Positions 42,235 through 54,597 of a DNA stretch of 64,000 bases are shown in pieces. The stretch's first letter is position 1, and every line of letters begins with the position of its first letter. The DNA lies in NCBI GenBank assembly GCA_037178975.1, contig JASJZH010000003.1, positions 6,944,001 through 7,008,000 of the forward strand, in the 5' to 3' direction. Below the pieces are notes generated by a model that was not told where the DNA came from, did not search any database, and saw nothing but the letters and a program-made list of their open reading frames with translations. Source of the DNA: Oscheius tipulae. Lineage: Eukaryota > Nematoda > Chromadorea > Rhabditida > Rhabditidae. Both the position numbers and the translations under genes were made by a program.

Positions 42235-45200
42235 CTTGGACTAGTTACCCAAGAAGCGGTGACGACTGAAAATGAAACGATGTTTTGTGTCACATGAGGC
42301 TGGAGAGATAACGAAAATAGAGGGCTAGACAGCTTTGAAACGAGGCTATTTCGATAGGAAGCTACTAGTAGACTGATAACGGATAAAAGGACAGGGCTTT
42401 GCGTCAATTTATGACGGCGTAGGGCTTCGGGAGGGTGTAATAGACGAGAGAGACGCCTTTGCAGTCCATTTTCACGGGAGCGAGCGCAAAAAATTAGGAG
42501 TTTGTGGGAGGAAAAATGAGAAAAGAGGGGAAATGGGACGTGGATGATAATTGGACTGACGTGTACTAGAAAAGGGAGGTTCGAACGTACCCGTAGCAAC
42601 AGAACAACGTCACCATTCTTGAACGGGGCTAGACCCCCTCTACGGTAGCCGCGTGTTGGGACCTTTCCCGATAAGCGGCAAATTGCCGTGCGGCACTGGA
42701 GGCAACTGGTAACCAGAATTCTTTTTTGCTATTTTTTTTTTGGAAAAGGGAGGAAAAGAGAGAAGAGGCAAGCAAGCAATGGGGAGAGGCGAGACTCTCT
42801 ATCAAGGCGAACAACTGACGCTGTTAGAGAAAAAAGAGGGGCCTCGACAACGAGGAACAGCCTCCTGTGTGAGACTCACGATGTAAACTAACCAGGAAGC
42901 TCAATTTTCTGAAGTGATTTTCAGCAATATTTGGCCTTATCACCTCTCCACGATAACCAAAGGTTGTGCCCAAAATGATTGAACAAAATAAGAAAATTTG
43001 ACTGTTTGGTTACAATAAACTGACGAAAAAAATGGAAGAAATTGTTTTTCTGACGAGAAATTGGTGAAGAGCAAGAAGAAATGGAAGATTTTGTCAATGG
43101 AAACAAAAGAAATCAGCTAGAAACTGAGCAAAACGCCCGCCTTGTGATGGATAGCCTCTCTGGGGACGTTTTTAGGGTTCATGTGTTCTCATTCTGAGGA
43201 TGCTTTTAGCGTAATAAGCGGAATGAATAACGTGGAAAGAGACATTTGGGCACCCAAGACGTGTCTAATGAGCTACAAATGGTCGAAATCGATTCAGGAA
43301 CGGTTATCAACGAGCGGGGGACTGATAAAAAGAGAACTCATCGGGTCAGAACAAAAATTTTTTGCAAAAAATTGGGAGAAGTGACGGTAAAAAGATTTTG
43401 ATACGGGAAATGGACGAAATGAACAAATGAACAAATGCTATGTGCTGCAAGTTTCTTTCACTACGGCATTGGCTTGTTTCCGTTGCCTTCTTTAATCATT
43501 TTATAGAGAGAAAAGTAAGAAAGAGACACGTAGAGTGAGAGACAGACAATAAGAAAAGAATAAGCAAAAAAATGGGAATTTCGGTTATGATCACTGTAGA
43601 TCTGAGCCATATTGCGGCGGAAACTACCTTTGGATTCCCGGACCCACTCCAGCTCAAAGCTGATAACTCAGGTTAGGAAATACCACAAAATGCGTCAGAT
43701 TCTGGCATCATAGGCTCGCGTTATCACTTGTGTAGAGAGCGGGCTGTAATCCCTAAAGCTCAAGAACGTTTGAGCTGGGCGTGTGGGTGAGAGAGGCGTT
43801 TTGGTTAAACTCAAACCAGGAACAAGAGGACGAAAAGGAACAATTGCTGTCTGATGACCTTAGGAACAACATGAAAGGGTAGAAGAGAAGAAAAGGCCGA
43901 GAGCTTTCAGTGGTTATTTGTGCTATGAACTGCGCCTCCGGGTTGTAAAGCGGGCCTCAACGGCAGTGCCAGGGAAAAGACACCGCCTACCTTCTTCTCC
44001 TCTCGCAGCCGGCAAGGTCTGGGATAGATTTGCATGAATAGTGAGCGATCGATGGGAAAAAGATGTGTGATCACAAAAACAAGTGGCTCACAATCTAACA
44101 AAGTTCTAAAAAAAAAAGCAGGGGTACAAACCAAAAAGTACCTTTCATTTCTTTGCTATCCCAAAGTGCATAGTTTCGATAAGAAAATAGTATGAAAAAG
44201 AGATGTACAGGTTTTGAAATGGAAAATGGTGCTTTTCTATTCTTTAGGGGACGGAAAGACAGATGTTTCGGGATGAAGCTTCGCTGTGGGTTGATTGTAG
44301 CGCTCCAAACTTGTTTACAAAATTTCTCAGCTTCGGAATATAGAAATTTTTAGCAACAAACTATAAAGGGAGAAGAGGAAAATTATAAACTGCACTTTGA
44401 GCGTGTGCCGAAATTAATTATTTTTTTACGCAAAGTTGCGTCCGCGCGGGAATAAATTACAAAACGCTTGAAATTTTCCGACTTGAGTGGCTGAACCCCA
44501 AAACATTTGCTCTAATTTCGTATAGAAAATGACAAAAATCAACAAAAGTTGTACGTCGAACAGCTTGACATGTTTTCCAGACATAAATCCTCAACAACAA
44601 GGGAAAAGTATAGGGAAAACTCACTGGAGACAGACGATCTTGTGACTTGATGACTTCCAGTGACAGTTGTAGTCAATAGGATGAAATGATGGAGGAAGTG
44701 GTGTCTCTCTGAAAAAGAAGTTTATAGGATCCGAGAGATGGAAAGAGGAAGAAGAAGCTCCGAGAGGAAGTCAATCAGACGGGGGAGGGAGAGTCAGGAT
44801 TTTTGGGTCGGGTTGTGTGTGACCGGGAAGGGCAAGCAATAGGGGGAAGAGAAGGGTCGAAGAATAGAAACGGTTCTTTAGATAAGCGGAGAAAGAGAGA
44901 CGGATGACGTCAGTCGCGACAGACCGATCGCACCACTTCGGGATTTTTTCTCTGGGTGCTCCGATCAGGGACTACCGTAGTGGCCTTCAAAGGTCAAATA
45001 TTCTCGGGGAAATCGGGGGCTTCCCTGTTTTTTTGGACAAAAGGAGCACAAACGCTTCGTTCTCCAAAAATACGTTTGTTATCGACCATGTTTTTTGTAC
45101 AAGACCGTGGTTTTCTGCTTCGGTAGTGCAAAACTGTAGAGGAGATTAAAAACAAGAACTTTGCAGAAGATTGGAAATCTGGAAGATGCCTTGATGGATC

Positions 45201-45599
45201 CGAAAATAGCATTGCAAATGTTGGTTGTGCTAAAAGAAAGCCTGCGGTAGGTCTACGGAAAACTCTTCTGCAGCGACTTGACAGGTTCCTACTCACGTCA
45301 GAGTCGGCAGAGAGGGAGTCGGCAACTTGCAAAGGCGTAGGGAGGATTGAGGCGGCTAAAGTTTGCTATCACAATCTGGCGGAGAGATGTCAAAAAGGCA
45401 AATAGAGATCAGATCAGTTATTTCCGTGGATAGACGACGTTTGCCCAGGCCACTTCAGCACCCCCACAGAGGTCAGACGAGAGACTGCCGGTTCTCACTC
45501 TCTCCCATGAAAATCCTGCTCTCCTGACTATGCGCTGGTAGTGGGAAATTATAGCTCTTACAATACAGATGCAACACACATGTTGGAGCGGGAGGAAGC

Positions 45600-46245
45600 G
45601 TGGGTCGGGAAAGAGAGATAGATTCACATCGGAGAATCTGGAAGGGGACAATCTTCTAGATATTGGGGGAGAGAGACAGTAGATCTTTGGGGACTGAGAG
45701 ACATTGGGTTGAGACACTAAGGAGAGAGTGTGGGAGGGAGACAGCAGATCAGGTTCCGGGTTCAGTGTATGAGTCAGGAGCAGGGATGAATAAAAATAAT
45801 CCAAGTGCAAGAAGGTCAATTTTGAGTTAAGAGATTGTGAAGGAACAGTCAGCTTGTCTAGGGAGAGCCAGAGAAGAGACTGCACAATGGCAGAGAAAAA
45901 GGGCGGAGAGAAGGAAGTCAGACAGAGATCAGCCACAAAGTCGAAAGACTCAAAGAGCCAGATTCGAAAGAGTGAGAGAATTAGTCGACTAACGGTCAGG
46001 GAGAGTCAGAGTTCTCGAGAAAATAACTGACCGTATCTAGAAGAGAGTCAACCGTGAAGAGTTCGGGGAGAGTCGAGAGAACTGATCAAGAGAGTAAGTC
46101 TAAAGGGTCATGAAGATTCAGAGAGATAGAGACAGAGAGTAACTGACAATGAGAGCAAGGGAAGAGGATAGAGTGAGAGTCAGTCAAAGTAAGAAAGTAA
46201 GAATAGAGAGATACAACACGACAGTAGTCAAGAAGTTTGTTTTCC
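45600..46245 (+). repeat. Purine-rich GAGA/GACAG simple sequence
   Basis: Imperfect reiterations of GAGAGAC, GACAGAG and AGAGTCAG run for hundreds of bases. Similar sequence appears at 25735-25870, 53385-53450 and 54248-54331, so it is a genome-wide low-complexity type. Confidence 0.7.
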
Positions 46246-48320
46246 ATTGCAGATCAGTCCTTCGTGAGAGTACATGACTAGAACTAGTCTGCCCGGAACC
46301 AAAGGAGAGAGAGTAAAGGTACAGAACAAGGATCCCGGACATGCTCTCGGACTCTTATATCTGTTAGTGGTGTTCCACCCAATAACGACTTGTTACACTG
46401 TCTTCGAAAGAAGGGCTCCTCGAGAAAAGGTTCCGGGCTCATGGGGATTCGTTTCCTTGTCTCTCAACCCAATGGGCTCTTTTTCACGTGTGTTCGGCAC
46501 AAAGTGTAGGGGAAGTCTACCCAGGCAGCGCAGAGGTAACAGCCGGGGGCAACAAATGTTCCAACAGTTAAGCGCCTGTTCCCAAGTCGCCTCGGGGCAA
46601 ATTGTGTGTCTCATTGATCCGACACATGCTTCGTCTTTCTGTCTTTTGCCGAAAAACCTGGACGTTTTGAGGAGGAGGAAGTGGGGATCTTCAAAGGGAC
46701 TGTCACTGTCATTGATTCTCTGTCTCCTAGTCCGTTCTCTGTCCAACTTCTTGCACTTACTTCATGCTTCGCAAAGTTTTCTATTACTGCAGAGCGCGTA
46801 GCTGCTGTCTTTTGCGGAGAAAAAGCAAAGAATGTTGTAGGGAGCCCTCCCGAAAAAGTTGCAGAGTCTAGCAGTTTGTGCGTTCGGTTTCTGTCTGACA
46901 GACCATAGAAACAGAGTAACTTTGTAGCAAGCCCATTTTCCAAACCTTTCCCTCCTAACGAGCTCCAGAAAATTCAAACCGTATGTTCCTCGAGGGAAGA
47001 GACAGAGACTCGGGAGAGAGTCACTTCTCCCGTTTTACGACTCCGTGAACTCTCCTAATAAAACTAATGGATCGAACGGACGTAAAGAAGAAACTTCTGT
47101 AACCCAAGCCAGTAGACCAAAGTCTGGCTCTGACTGCGTCAGAGACAACTGTTCAAGCTTCATGAGGAGAGAACGAGGGATCAATGGATCGGCAGGGATC
47201 TCTCTCCGATAGGGAATGAGTACGAATTTACCCCCGATTAGTCAGCTCAATGTTCCGGTCTTCTTCTACGGCCATTCCGCGTCTTCCTTCTGACTCATAG
47301 CCCGCGTCTCCCGTAACGGTTGCCCCACTATAGTCGGGAGGCCACCCTCTGTGTTATCGCGGCATTTCCATTTGGGTTCGGGAATTGGTTTTTGGGTTTG
47401 ACAAGACCCTTGGCCCGACTTTCCTTGTCTGTTTCACTCTCTTTCTGTGATTCTGTCTGTATCTCTATCTCTCTGTGAGTCTCATTGACAGTGTCTCTCG
47501 ACTTCTCTTGTCCTGTACCCTTACCAGAGACTGACAGAATTATTCTACAGACACATACAAATCTGTAGACTCACTGTTAGGCTCTCTTACTCTTCCCTGT
47601 TCCACTCATTCTGTGCTTCACTCTCTTCCCTTAAAACTTGACTCCATGCCGTAGTTTCCTTCAATCTTTTCTATTATCCTGTACCATATAGACAGAGTAC
47701 TTAATCCTTGTTTCTGTTCTTACTCAGTCTCTATCTCGCTTGTTCTGAACTGGCTGAAGCTGTTTATCTCTTCTTGACTATTTGTCTCTTATCTAGACTG
47801 TCTCTTGTCCGTTTTGAAATTCAAGACTGACTCTCGCTTATGTCTGTCTCTCTAAATACTGATTTGCTACTGGTGGCTATTGCAGCTATTGCATGCTACA
47901 ATTGCAGCAACTGACTGGGAGAGTCACCCTAGTACTTTGTGTCTCTATCTCAATTCCCTTTCTCAATAAATACTCCTCCTCCCCCGCTCTCTGGGTGGCC
48001 GTGACTCATACCAACAGTCTGAGCCATCTTATCAAAGCAGTTGTATTCCAAAACCACTGCATCTCCTCCTTTCCCAGCGGCTCTACAAACTTGCGTGTTA
48101 ATGGGATTCTCCTGCGACACGTTTCGTGGGAACTTGGCCCCGCGATCCCCCACAAACATTTTCTGTACTGCCGCCGTCAGAAAGAGGCTTTTCCCCTTCT
48201 AAATCTTGTCCTTATCAGCTAGGATTGTCACGTTTTTCCGGTACAATAATCTGGGCCGTAAACTATCGGGAAAAAAAATCAATTTAGTTGATTGTCTGAA
48301 AGTTTTTGGGCTGGGTTGAC

Positions 48321-48395
48321 TGTTCAAATGGTGTTGGTCAGATCATCGAGCTACCATCGCCAAAACGACCCTGGTTCGATTTGATTCGTCTCGAA
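48321..48395 (+). repeat. tRNA-like segment, plus strand
   Basis: AAATGGTGTTGGTCAGATC resembles a mutated A box and CCTGGTTCGATTTG is close to a B box about 35 nt later. Acceptor and anticodon arms do not close. Confidence 0.4.
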
Positions 48396-49041
48396 TAAGA
48401 GACAGAAATATCAGAGACACAATGACAGTACCCATTTCCGAAGCCTTAAGTTCTCACCTTATCCCAAAACAAGCCAGTTCTTGTTTTGTAACGTTCCCAC
48501 AGAGTGAGAGCGCTCGCGTGTTTACCTATTCGCATTTGTCTTCTATTTGGTTTCTGCGTGTCTCTCTCTCCAGCTCTAACTGGTCCCAGCTTTACATGGG
48601 TTCAGTTTCCGCTCTCTTCATGCCCCTTTTTCTGAACTGTTATTGTATTCTTGTTTTCTCACCGACCACCTCACGTGAGCAATTCAGAAGAATGACAACA
48701 GCCGGTGGTCTCCTGTTTACTTTGCTTGGGAGGCCTAGTCAGGTTTCTGTCAGGGAAGTAAACAGAATCGATTATTCTCTTTTCCAACTTTTTCTCTCTT
48801 GTAATGTCCCTTTTCTCTGTGTCCAACGTAATGATCACCCTACTCTATTGTTTCTGTGGTATCTAGACCTAGAGTTCCTATAGGCCCCTGTATCAAACGC
48901 AAATTTGATCTGATGCTTACTTTCGCATAACACCTTACTTGACACCACCTACCTATTTCGCAAATACAAAGTAAAACAAAAGGAAGACTTCTCTAGATTT
49001 ATCCATATCAAGGTTATCGATATTGCTTCTGTGTGTATGTG

Positions 49042-50410
49042 TTAGATTGGCAGGATCTGCTCCTTGAAGTATTTTGGATCGGCGCACGGGTAGGGCAGGA
49101 AATCCGAGGTCGAATCTTTCTTCTTCCTCCTCTCCGATTCTTCCTGGATGGCCGTCTGACACTCGGGGTCCGGGCGATCCCCGTCCTCCCAGTCGTACTT
49201 GTCCTGGAATGAGTAGCCCTCTCTCCTCATCGTAGCCATCAGCAGCTCGTAGTAATCGGGCCGATTGGCGTAGCTCAGCGTCCTCAGGTAGACGGCCAGG
49301 TCGATGAATTCGGGCGGACATTCGTTGAAGAGCTCCTTGTCCGGCGTCGTCCTCTTCTGGTGGATGATCTCCTGTTCATCCTTCTTGTGCCACTGGAGAC
49401 CGACGTAGAGCTCGACGAGCATGTAGAGCATGGCCCAGAGATCGTCCACGCGGCCCTGCTCCTTCCGGTCGTGCACGTTCAGACTGCAGTAGCGTAGTGT
49501 CCCACGCAGCAAGATGCTACGGCGGGGCTCTCGAATCACCACCTGCTTTCCGGTCCGCATCACGAAGCTGCGAGTCATGCCTAAAAAAGCATTGGTGGTT
49601 TACAAGCAGTCTTTCTCACTTCTTCCTTTCAGATTCTGTCCTCCTTCTGTCTACTTGTTCTGTCAATGTAATCTCCTTTCTGTCCTTGTCTCACTGTCTC
49701 TGTCTCTCCATCCCATTCACTGTCTACTACGGCTTCTCACAGACAGAGACCGTGTTCTGAGAGTACCCTCTATAGCAACGTCTTTCAGTATCAACTACCC
49801 TGTCTTCTCTATTTCTTATTCTGTCTCTATGACATGCTGTCAAAGAAAGAAAACTAGACTAACCGTAGTCGATGAGGAAGAACATGCGGTTGTCGCGTCC
49901 CACGTAACCGTTCATCATATTGCCTGGCTTGACGTCCCGATGAATGAGTCCCATCTCGTGGACCTGCTTGATGGCATAGAGGGCATGGACACCGATGCGG
50001 ACGAGTGTGTTCTCACAGAATCCTTCCTTGCACTGGTGCTTGAGGCTGAAGAGGTCCTTCCCGCAGAGCGTCATCACCATGTAGTTGTACTTGCCTCGGT
50101 AGCCGCTCTCGATCAGACGGATGGCGTGTTTGCAGTGCTTCATCCTGGTCAGCGTCGTCACCTCGATCTTCAGCACTCCGTGTTCGTCGGGGCTTCGAGC
50201 CTCGGCCTTCAGCGCTGCGATGTAGTTCTTGCCCATCCGCGAATCCAGACATCTGACCTTGTAGACGCTACCGCAGCCTCCGGATCCCAGCTGCTCCAGC
50301 ACTTCCCAGCGTTTCCTGACTATCTTTCCGATGGGGAACTGCACGATCCCGTTGACTATCTCTGTGCTAGTTGAGATCGTCGAGATGGGTGTTGCTGCCG
50401 GCAGCGGCAT
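49042..50410 (-). CDS. Casein kinase 1 / TTBK-like protein kinase
   Basis: Two exons (49864-50410, 49042-49580) give 361 residues. The kinase domain starts near residue 30: Gly loop LGSGGCGSVYKV, Lys in ALKAEA, MTLCGKDLFSLKHQCKEG, catalytic HRDVKPGNMM, then LIDYGMTRSF. The metal-binding motif is DYG instead of the usual DFG, and no APE is seen; GTLRYCSLNVHDRKEQGRVD matches the CK1-family activation segment with VDDLWAMLYMLVEL downstream. The tail is short. The family is greatly expanded in nematodes, often with sperm or germline expression, but nothing here shows expression. The start is the first ATG after an in-frame stop. Confidence 0.92.
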
Positions 50411-51006
50411 CACAGCCTTCTCCGAAGCGATGTCCTAGTCTCGAATAGTTCCCTTGTTTTCCAAACGTTGTTTGAAACAAGTTTGGAACAGAAAATAGCT
50501 ATTTACTGGAACTCGTTTGAAAGTTTTGGGAATAACAAAAAAAATAGCAAGCTAGTTTGAACAGTACTGTAGTTAAGTAGTCGTGTCGTCTCTAGTGATT
50601 ATTAGTCCCACTCTCTCCCAGGTAGTTCTACTAATGAATCTCTGTCTCTGTAGCAAACACATTGATCCAGATCACTTCTAAACAACCTCCTTCCTATGAT
50701 AACAGTCTTCCTTCTCTAAACAAACCATTGTTCAGCATCGATTTTGCCATGATTTATACCTCGAATTGCGAGAAAGCAGATATGCTAATCGCTCCATAAA
50801 AAGCCCCTCTTACTTTTGTTATCATGTTGTTTTCCAATCAGTGCCACCTCTCGTCTCCGAATTTGACACAGTCCCTCCCCACAGGGCTCCACTCGGTACT
50901 TATCTTTGGCGTCCGCACGCCTCTCCTCTGTTTACCCTTCCATAGACGATTCCCCCTCTCTTGCAGAGACTAAGGCCCGCCGTCGCTTGGAGAGAGAAAG
51001 AGCAAC
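50411..51006. other. Divergent promoter between kinase and plus-strand membrane protein
   Basis: No gene seen. Both neighbours start outwards from this 0.6-kb stretch. Confidence 0.5.
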
Positions 51007-53774
51007 ATGGGCTACGGCAACAACCACTACAACTATCAGGTGGGTCCACTTTTTCGGGCAGTTTGCACTCGAACTTTTTTGAGTTTTAAGAAAACAGTTG
51101 TCAGAGAATTAGTTTCTTTCCGATAACAAAACAAAAAAGTTTTTGACCCAAGGATCCGAACCTGGGCTGTTTCCACGGTGCGCGCGCCTCAGACCACTAG
51201 GGCATCTATTCAAAAAGCGCTGCCGAAAACAGGTGTATTGGTATATCTAAAGGCTTGCGTTATCAATTCTTTACCCGAGACTTGTTTGACTGACTGTTTA
51301 GGTATCAAAACAAAATTTTCCGGCGTTTTCATGCTTTGTGAAGTTGTATCCAGTATCGATCTCTACTAGTTTTCAAAATATTCCAAACGTCTAAAATGAG
51401 CTTTTGCCTTTAAAACTGTCTTCTATCCCTCTACGACTGCTGACTACCTATTTGACCGCCTTTTTTCAGACCCTAAACGTGAATTTTCAGTTTTGCAATG
51501 TTCTACAACCGTGTAGAGAATTTTCTAATCTATCACTTTGCAGAACATAAAACTGAAGAAATCTTAGAGCCTAAAAAGTGGTTTTATTCAGAGAGTCTAT
51601 AATATTGGAGGTCAGGTAGTTGTAGAAGTACGAGGTTGTGTACCCTTCCGACTTTTTGTCCACTTTGAGAGTAAAGTAAGCTAAAACTGTATGTAGTCTC
51701 TTCAAAATGACAAGCTCCGAAAAAAGCATAGTTTCCCCCGAACGAATAGATGATGCCTTTGGCTGAGTCACAGGTTCGGGTGTATGTATAATTTTTGACG
51801 GAAAAGGAAATGAAATGATCAATCAGACAATAGGAATTCGGACAGAAAGCCGATACGGCTCTCGGGTTTCTATATCGATTCCATTACCTCCACCCACTCT
51901 GTCTGTTAGTGCACCTTGACCACACATGGCGTCCGGGTTTGACAGCCATTGGGGCAAAGCCTGGCAGGTTCCCACCCATACCGCCTTGTTTTTTATAATG
52001 AATTTTCAGATCGCGGTGATATTTGCGATTTTGATCGGAGCCGTACTTCTACTCCTTCTCGTCCTCTTAGGAATATGGTTTATCACAAAAAGTGTGAGTC
52101 TTTTTGTCTTTGTTCCGAGACAGGAATTTGGAAACTTGTCCAAACAATGGGATTCGCCTTTATTTGACAGGCAGAGAATGCCTCAGGGCACTCGAGGGCA
52201 CCAGGAACCGGAATTCAACTGGGCAATACAATTCTTTTGAATTTCCGGTGGTGGTCCGAATAGTTTACAGAGATTCAAAGTTATTTCTATAGATCTTGAA
52301 ACAATATTTATCACATGTTTGGCTTACGTAAAAAATTATCTCGAAATATAGAATCGATCCAGTTTGGCTTGATCGAGTTACTTCCGGTTTGGAAAAGAGC
52401 TTAACCATTAGCACTGATACCACCACTAAATCCAAACGCTGGTTTTAGATTTCAACCGACCATACCTCGTTTCCTGTGAGTCTAGAAAATTCTATCAGAA
52501 TTCTATTTTTGGCTCTTGAGAAGTTTGGTACGAGACCAGTTCTTCAGTATTCCCACAATATCAGCTGCTACAACATTTTGAAAGTTGTGTAGTACACACA
52601 ATGTATACCCAGAGTACATGAGTTGGCTCCTGCTACATACTTTTTGGTCTGTTCTAGATTGACCAGGCTGTTATGATCTATCTTCTATGACCATAAGAGT
52701 CTTGGTTCGATCCAAAGTTTGATACATGTGAGTAAATTGAACTAGATGATTTTTTTTTCCAACGGGTGTCTAGAAGAAATACACACTTCAAAAATCCCGA
52801 AAACAATTGTGCAACATTCAGCTCTCTGCGACCCTAATTCACTGACAGTTCCGGTGTACAGTGTTTCGTTTTCAGCTACGGTCTACAGACCATTTGTTCC
52901 TAACAGTCTCCTATGCCTTGTGAGCATCAAATGCAGCAGTGACTCAGATCTTGTCCGACATATTTGTCGATTACATAACTCTCTCGACCACTTGTAAGAG
53001 CGGCGTGTGCAGCTGATCTCGTTAATCTCTCAATATGCTAATGAGCCATGTTTGCTGGTCAGAATGTGTGCGGACTGTAACGTCGGGGTGAGGCCTGCCG
53101 CGGCCACCGTGTTTGAACTGGGCAGGGAACGGGGTCCTTGGGGAGGGTGCTGGGGGAACATGCGTCCACCCGGAGGCAAAGACAAACATTTGCGAAGAGG
53201 TCGAGAGAGACAAGAGGAAGAGAAGCCTATTGGTCACTTTCAGATGAGAGGGGATGATGAGGAGAAGAAGAGATACCAGAGCGGGAGGAACTCTGTAGCA
53301 CAGTGGCCATCTCAGGCTCCAAGCTATCGACCATCGTCCCAGCATCAAAATCAGAGCTACGAGTGAGTATGGGTGGTATAAAGAAAGGAGAGAGACAGAG
53401 ACAGATACGGAGGGACAGAGAGACCCAGAGTGACAGAGATACCAAGATACAGACTCAATCCATCAATTCAGATTCCCTCCTGCCAGATCTCCAGTGAATC
53501 CTGTCGCCCCGTCTCCGATGAATGTTCAGAATTTCCAGCAACAGCCGAGTCCCTACCAACCGAACCAACAGTATTCCCAAGTCCCACTGGTCACGCCAGT
53601 CAATCAGGGATATATCGACCAGAATCGAACGAGTCAACTCCAGCCAGATGTCATTTACACACAGGTAAGAAGAGAAACGGAGTGGTAGTACAACTCTGTG
53701 CCTTCCAGGGACCAGCCGGTTTCGTGAGGTCGACTCCCGTCGAGTACACGTCCTATCATCAGTCGTCTGTCTAA
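51007..53774 (+). CDS. Small single-pass membrane protein with Pro/Gln-rich tail
   Basis: Exons 51007-51039, 52010-52093, 53244-53362, 53472-53664 and 53709-53774 total 495 nt and encode 164 residues with every phase consistent. The N-terminus is MGYGNNHYNYQ, the TM helix IAVIFAILIGAVLLLLLVLL with GIWFITKS fills exon 2, then a charged segment (MRGDDEEKKRYQSGRN) and a Pro/Gln/Asn-rich tail (PSPYQPNQQYSQVPLV, ENDING SYHQSSV). No signal peptide. Family unknown. The 1.15-kb second intron contains tRNA-like and hairpin repeats; an optional exon at 52171-52251 also stays open, so alternative forms are possible. Confidence 0.65.
51140..51215 (-). repeat. tRNA-like segment, minus strand
   Basis: CCCTAGTGGTCTGAGGCGCG (A-box-like) is followed by CCCAGGTTCGGATCC, a near-perfect B box. 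A hairpin half-site pair lies about 110-150 nt to the right. Confidence 0.55.
52375..52432 (-). repeat. tRNA-like segment, minus strand
   Basis: GGTATCAGTGCTAATGGTTAAGC-type A box followed by an eroded B box. A hairpin copy lies about 130 nt to the right near 52560-52600. Confidence 0.4.
52655..52725 (+). repeat. tRNA-like segment, plus strand
   Basis: GACCAGGCTGTTATGATC followed by a perfect B box CTTGGTTCGATCC. It faces the previous tRNA-like segment with a hairpin between them. Confidence 0.45.
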
Positions 53775-54247
53775 ACTCCCTTCCCGACAATTTCTTCTAC
53801 GCAATGATCCACTGCCCTCGGTTCATTTCTTCTCTCACATTGAGATCTAAATTTCTATTACCAGCTTTAACTTATCCACCCTCTCTGTCTCTCATTCACG
53901 ACCTAGTCTTGAGTTTAATCCGAATGCCATATCCCTGGTGTTGTGTGCCTCCTCACTTAAAAAAGCCTCTCGCTGTACATATCCCCGTTTTTCCTCAGCT
54001 GTGGCATAATTCTCAGCTCTTCCCCATTTTTTTTTCACTTCTATTTCTGTCGCGCTCAAATGAATGATTATTAATCTGCTGGTTGGAGGAAGTGCAATTG
54101 AGCAACAGCAGGGGCCTGAGAGGAAAAACGGACGCCGCGCCACATCATCCATCTCGCGCTCTCTTTTTGTAATACGCGCCTGGGCTCATGGCAGCCGTTT
54201 CCACTCGGGGTCGAAGTGAAAATGAGAGGGACCAACTGGAAATTTAT
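53775..54247. other. Intergenic after the Pro/Gln-rich membrane protein
   Basis: No gene seen; presumed 3' UTR. Confidence 0.4.
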
Positions 54248-54331
54248 AGAGACTGAAAGACAGAGAGACAGAGAAACAGAGAGGGAGACAGAGAAACTGA
54301 GAGGGAGACTGAGAGACTGAGAGAGACAGCA
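54248..54331 (+). repeat. GAGACAGA simple repeat
   Basis: About 80 nt of imperfect GAGACAGA/GAGACTGA reiterations. Confidence 0.8.
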
Positions 54332-54597
54332 GTTTCCATTATCCAGATTCTGTCTTCTGACCTTTTAAAGTTTATGTGGTCTGGAACCAATTGCAAGTTT
54401 AAATGTTCTGCGGTTAGTCTCTCGTTCTCTCTGTCGCGAATTGCGTATGTCCGTTACACTCGCTCTCTCAGCCACAACTGTCACGGATAGGGGATCCAGT
54501 TACTTGCAACGCATGTGCTGTCGAAGTGAGCAGATGGAACGGCGAGGGACTGGCAGTAAATCCCAGATTTTTCCATAGAAATCATAATTGCTCCAAA

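Larger units (their letters stand above)
42235..49041. other. Large gene-poor interval, about 6.8 kb
   Basis: Starts with the SERCA 5' UTR and promoter. I found no coding gene. Open frames up to 175 codons (for example around 46274-46801) lack domains and splice partners. Long stretches at 45600-46250 and 47400-47850 are GA- or CT-rich simple sequence. One tRNA-like segment lies at 48321-48395. Confidence 0.5.

Noticed and set aside
46274-46801. 175-codon plus-strand frame in the gene-poor interval
   Set aside because: Opened on both strands, no domain, mixed hydrophobic and basic noise, no splice context.
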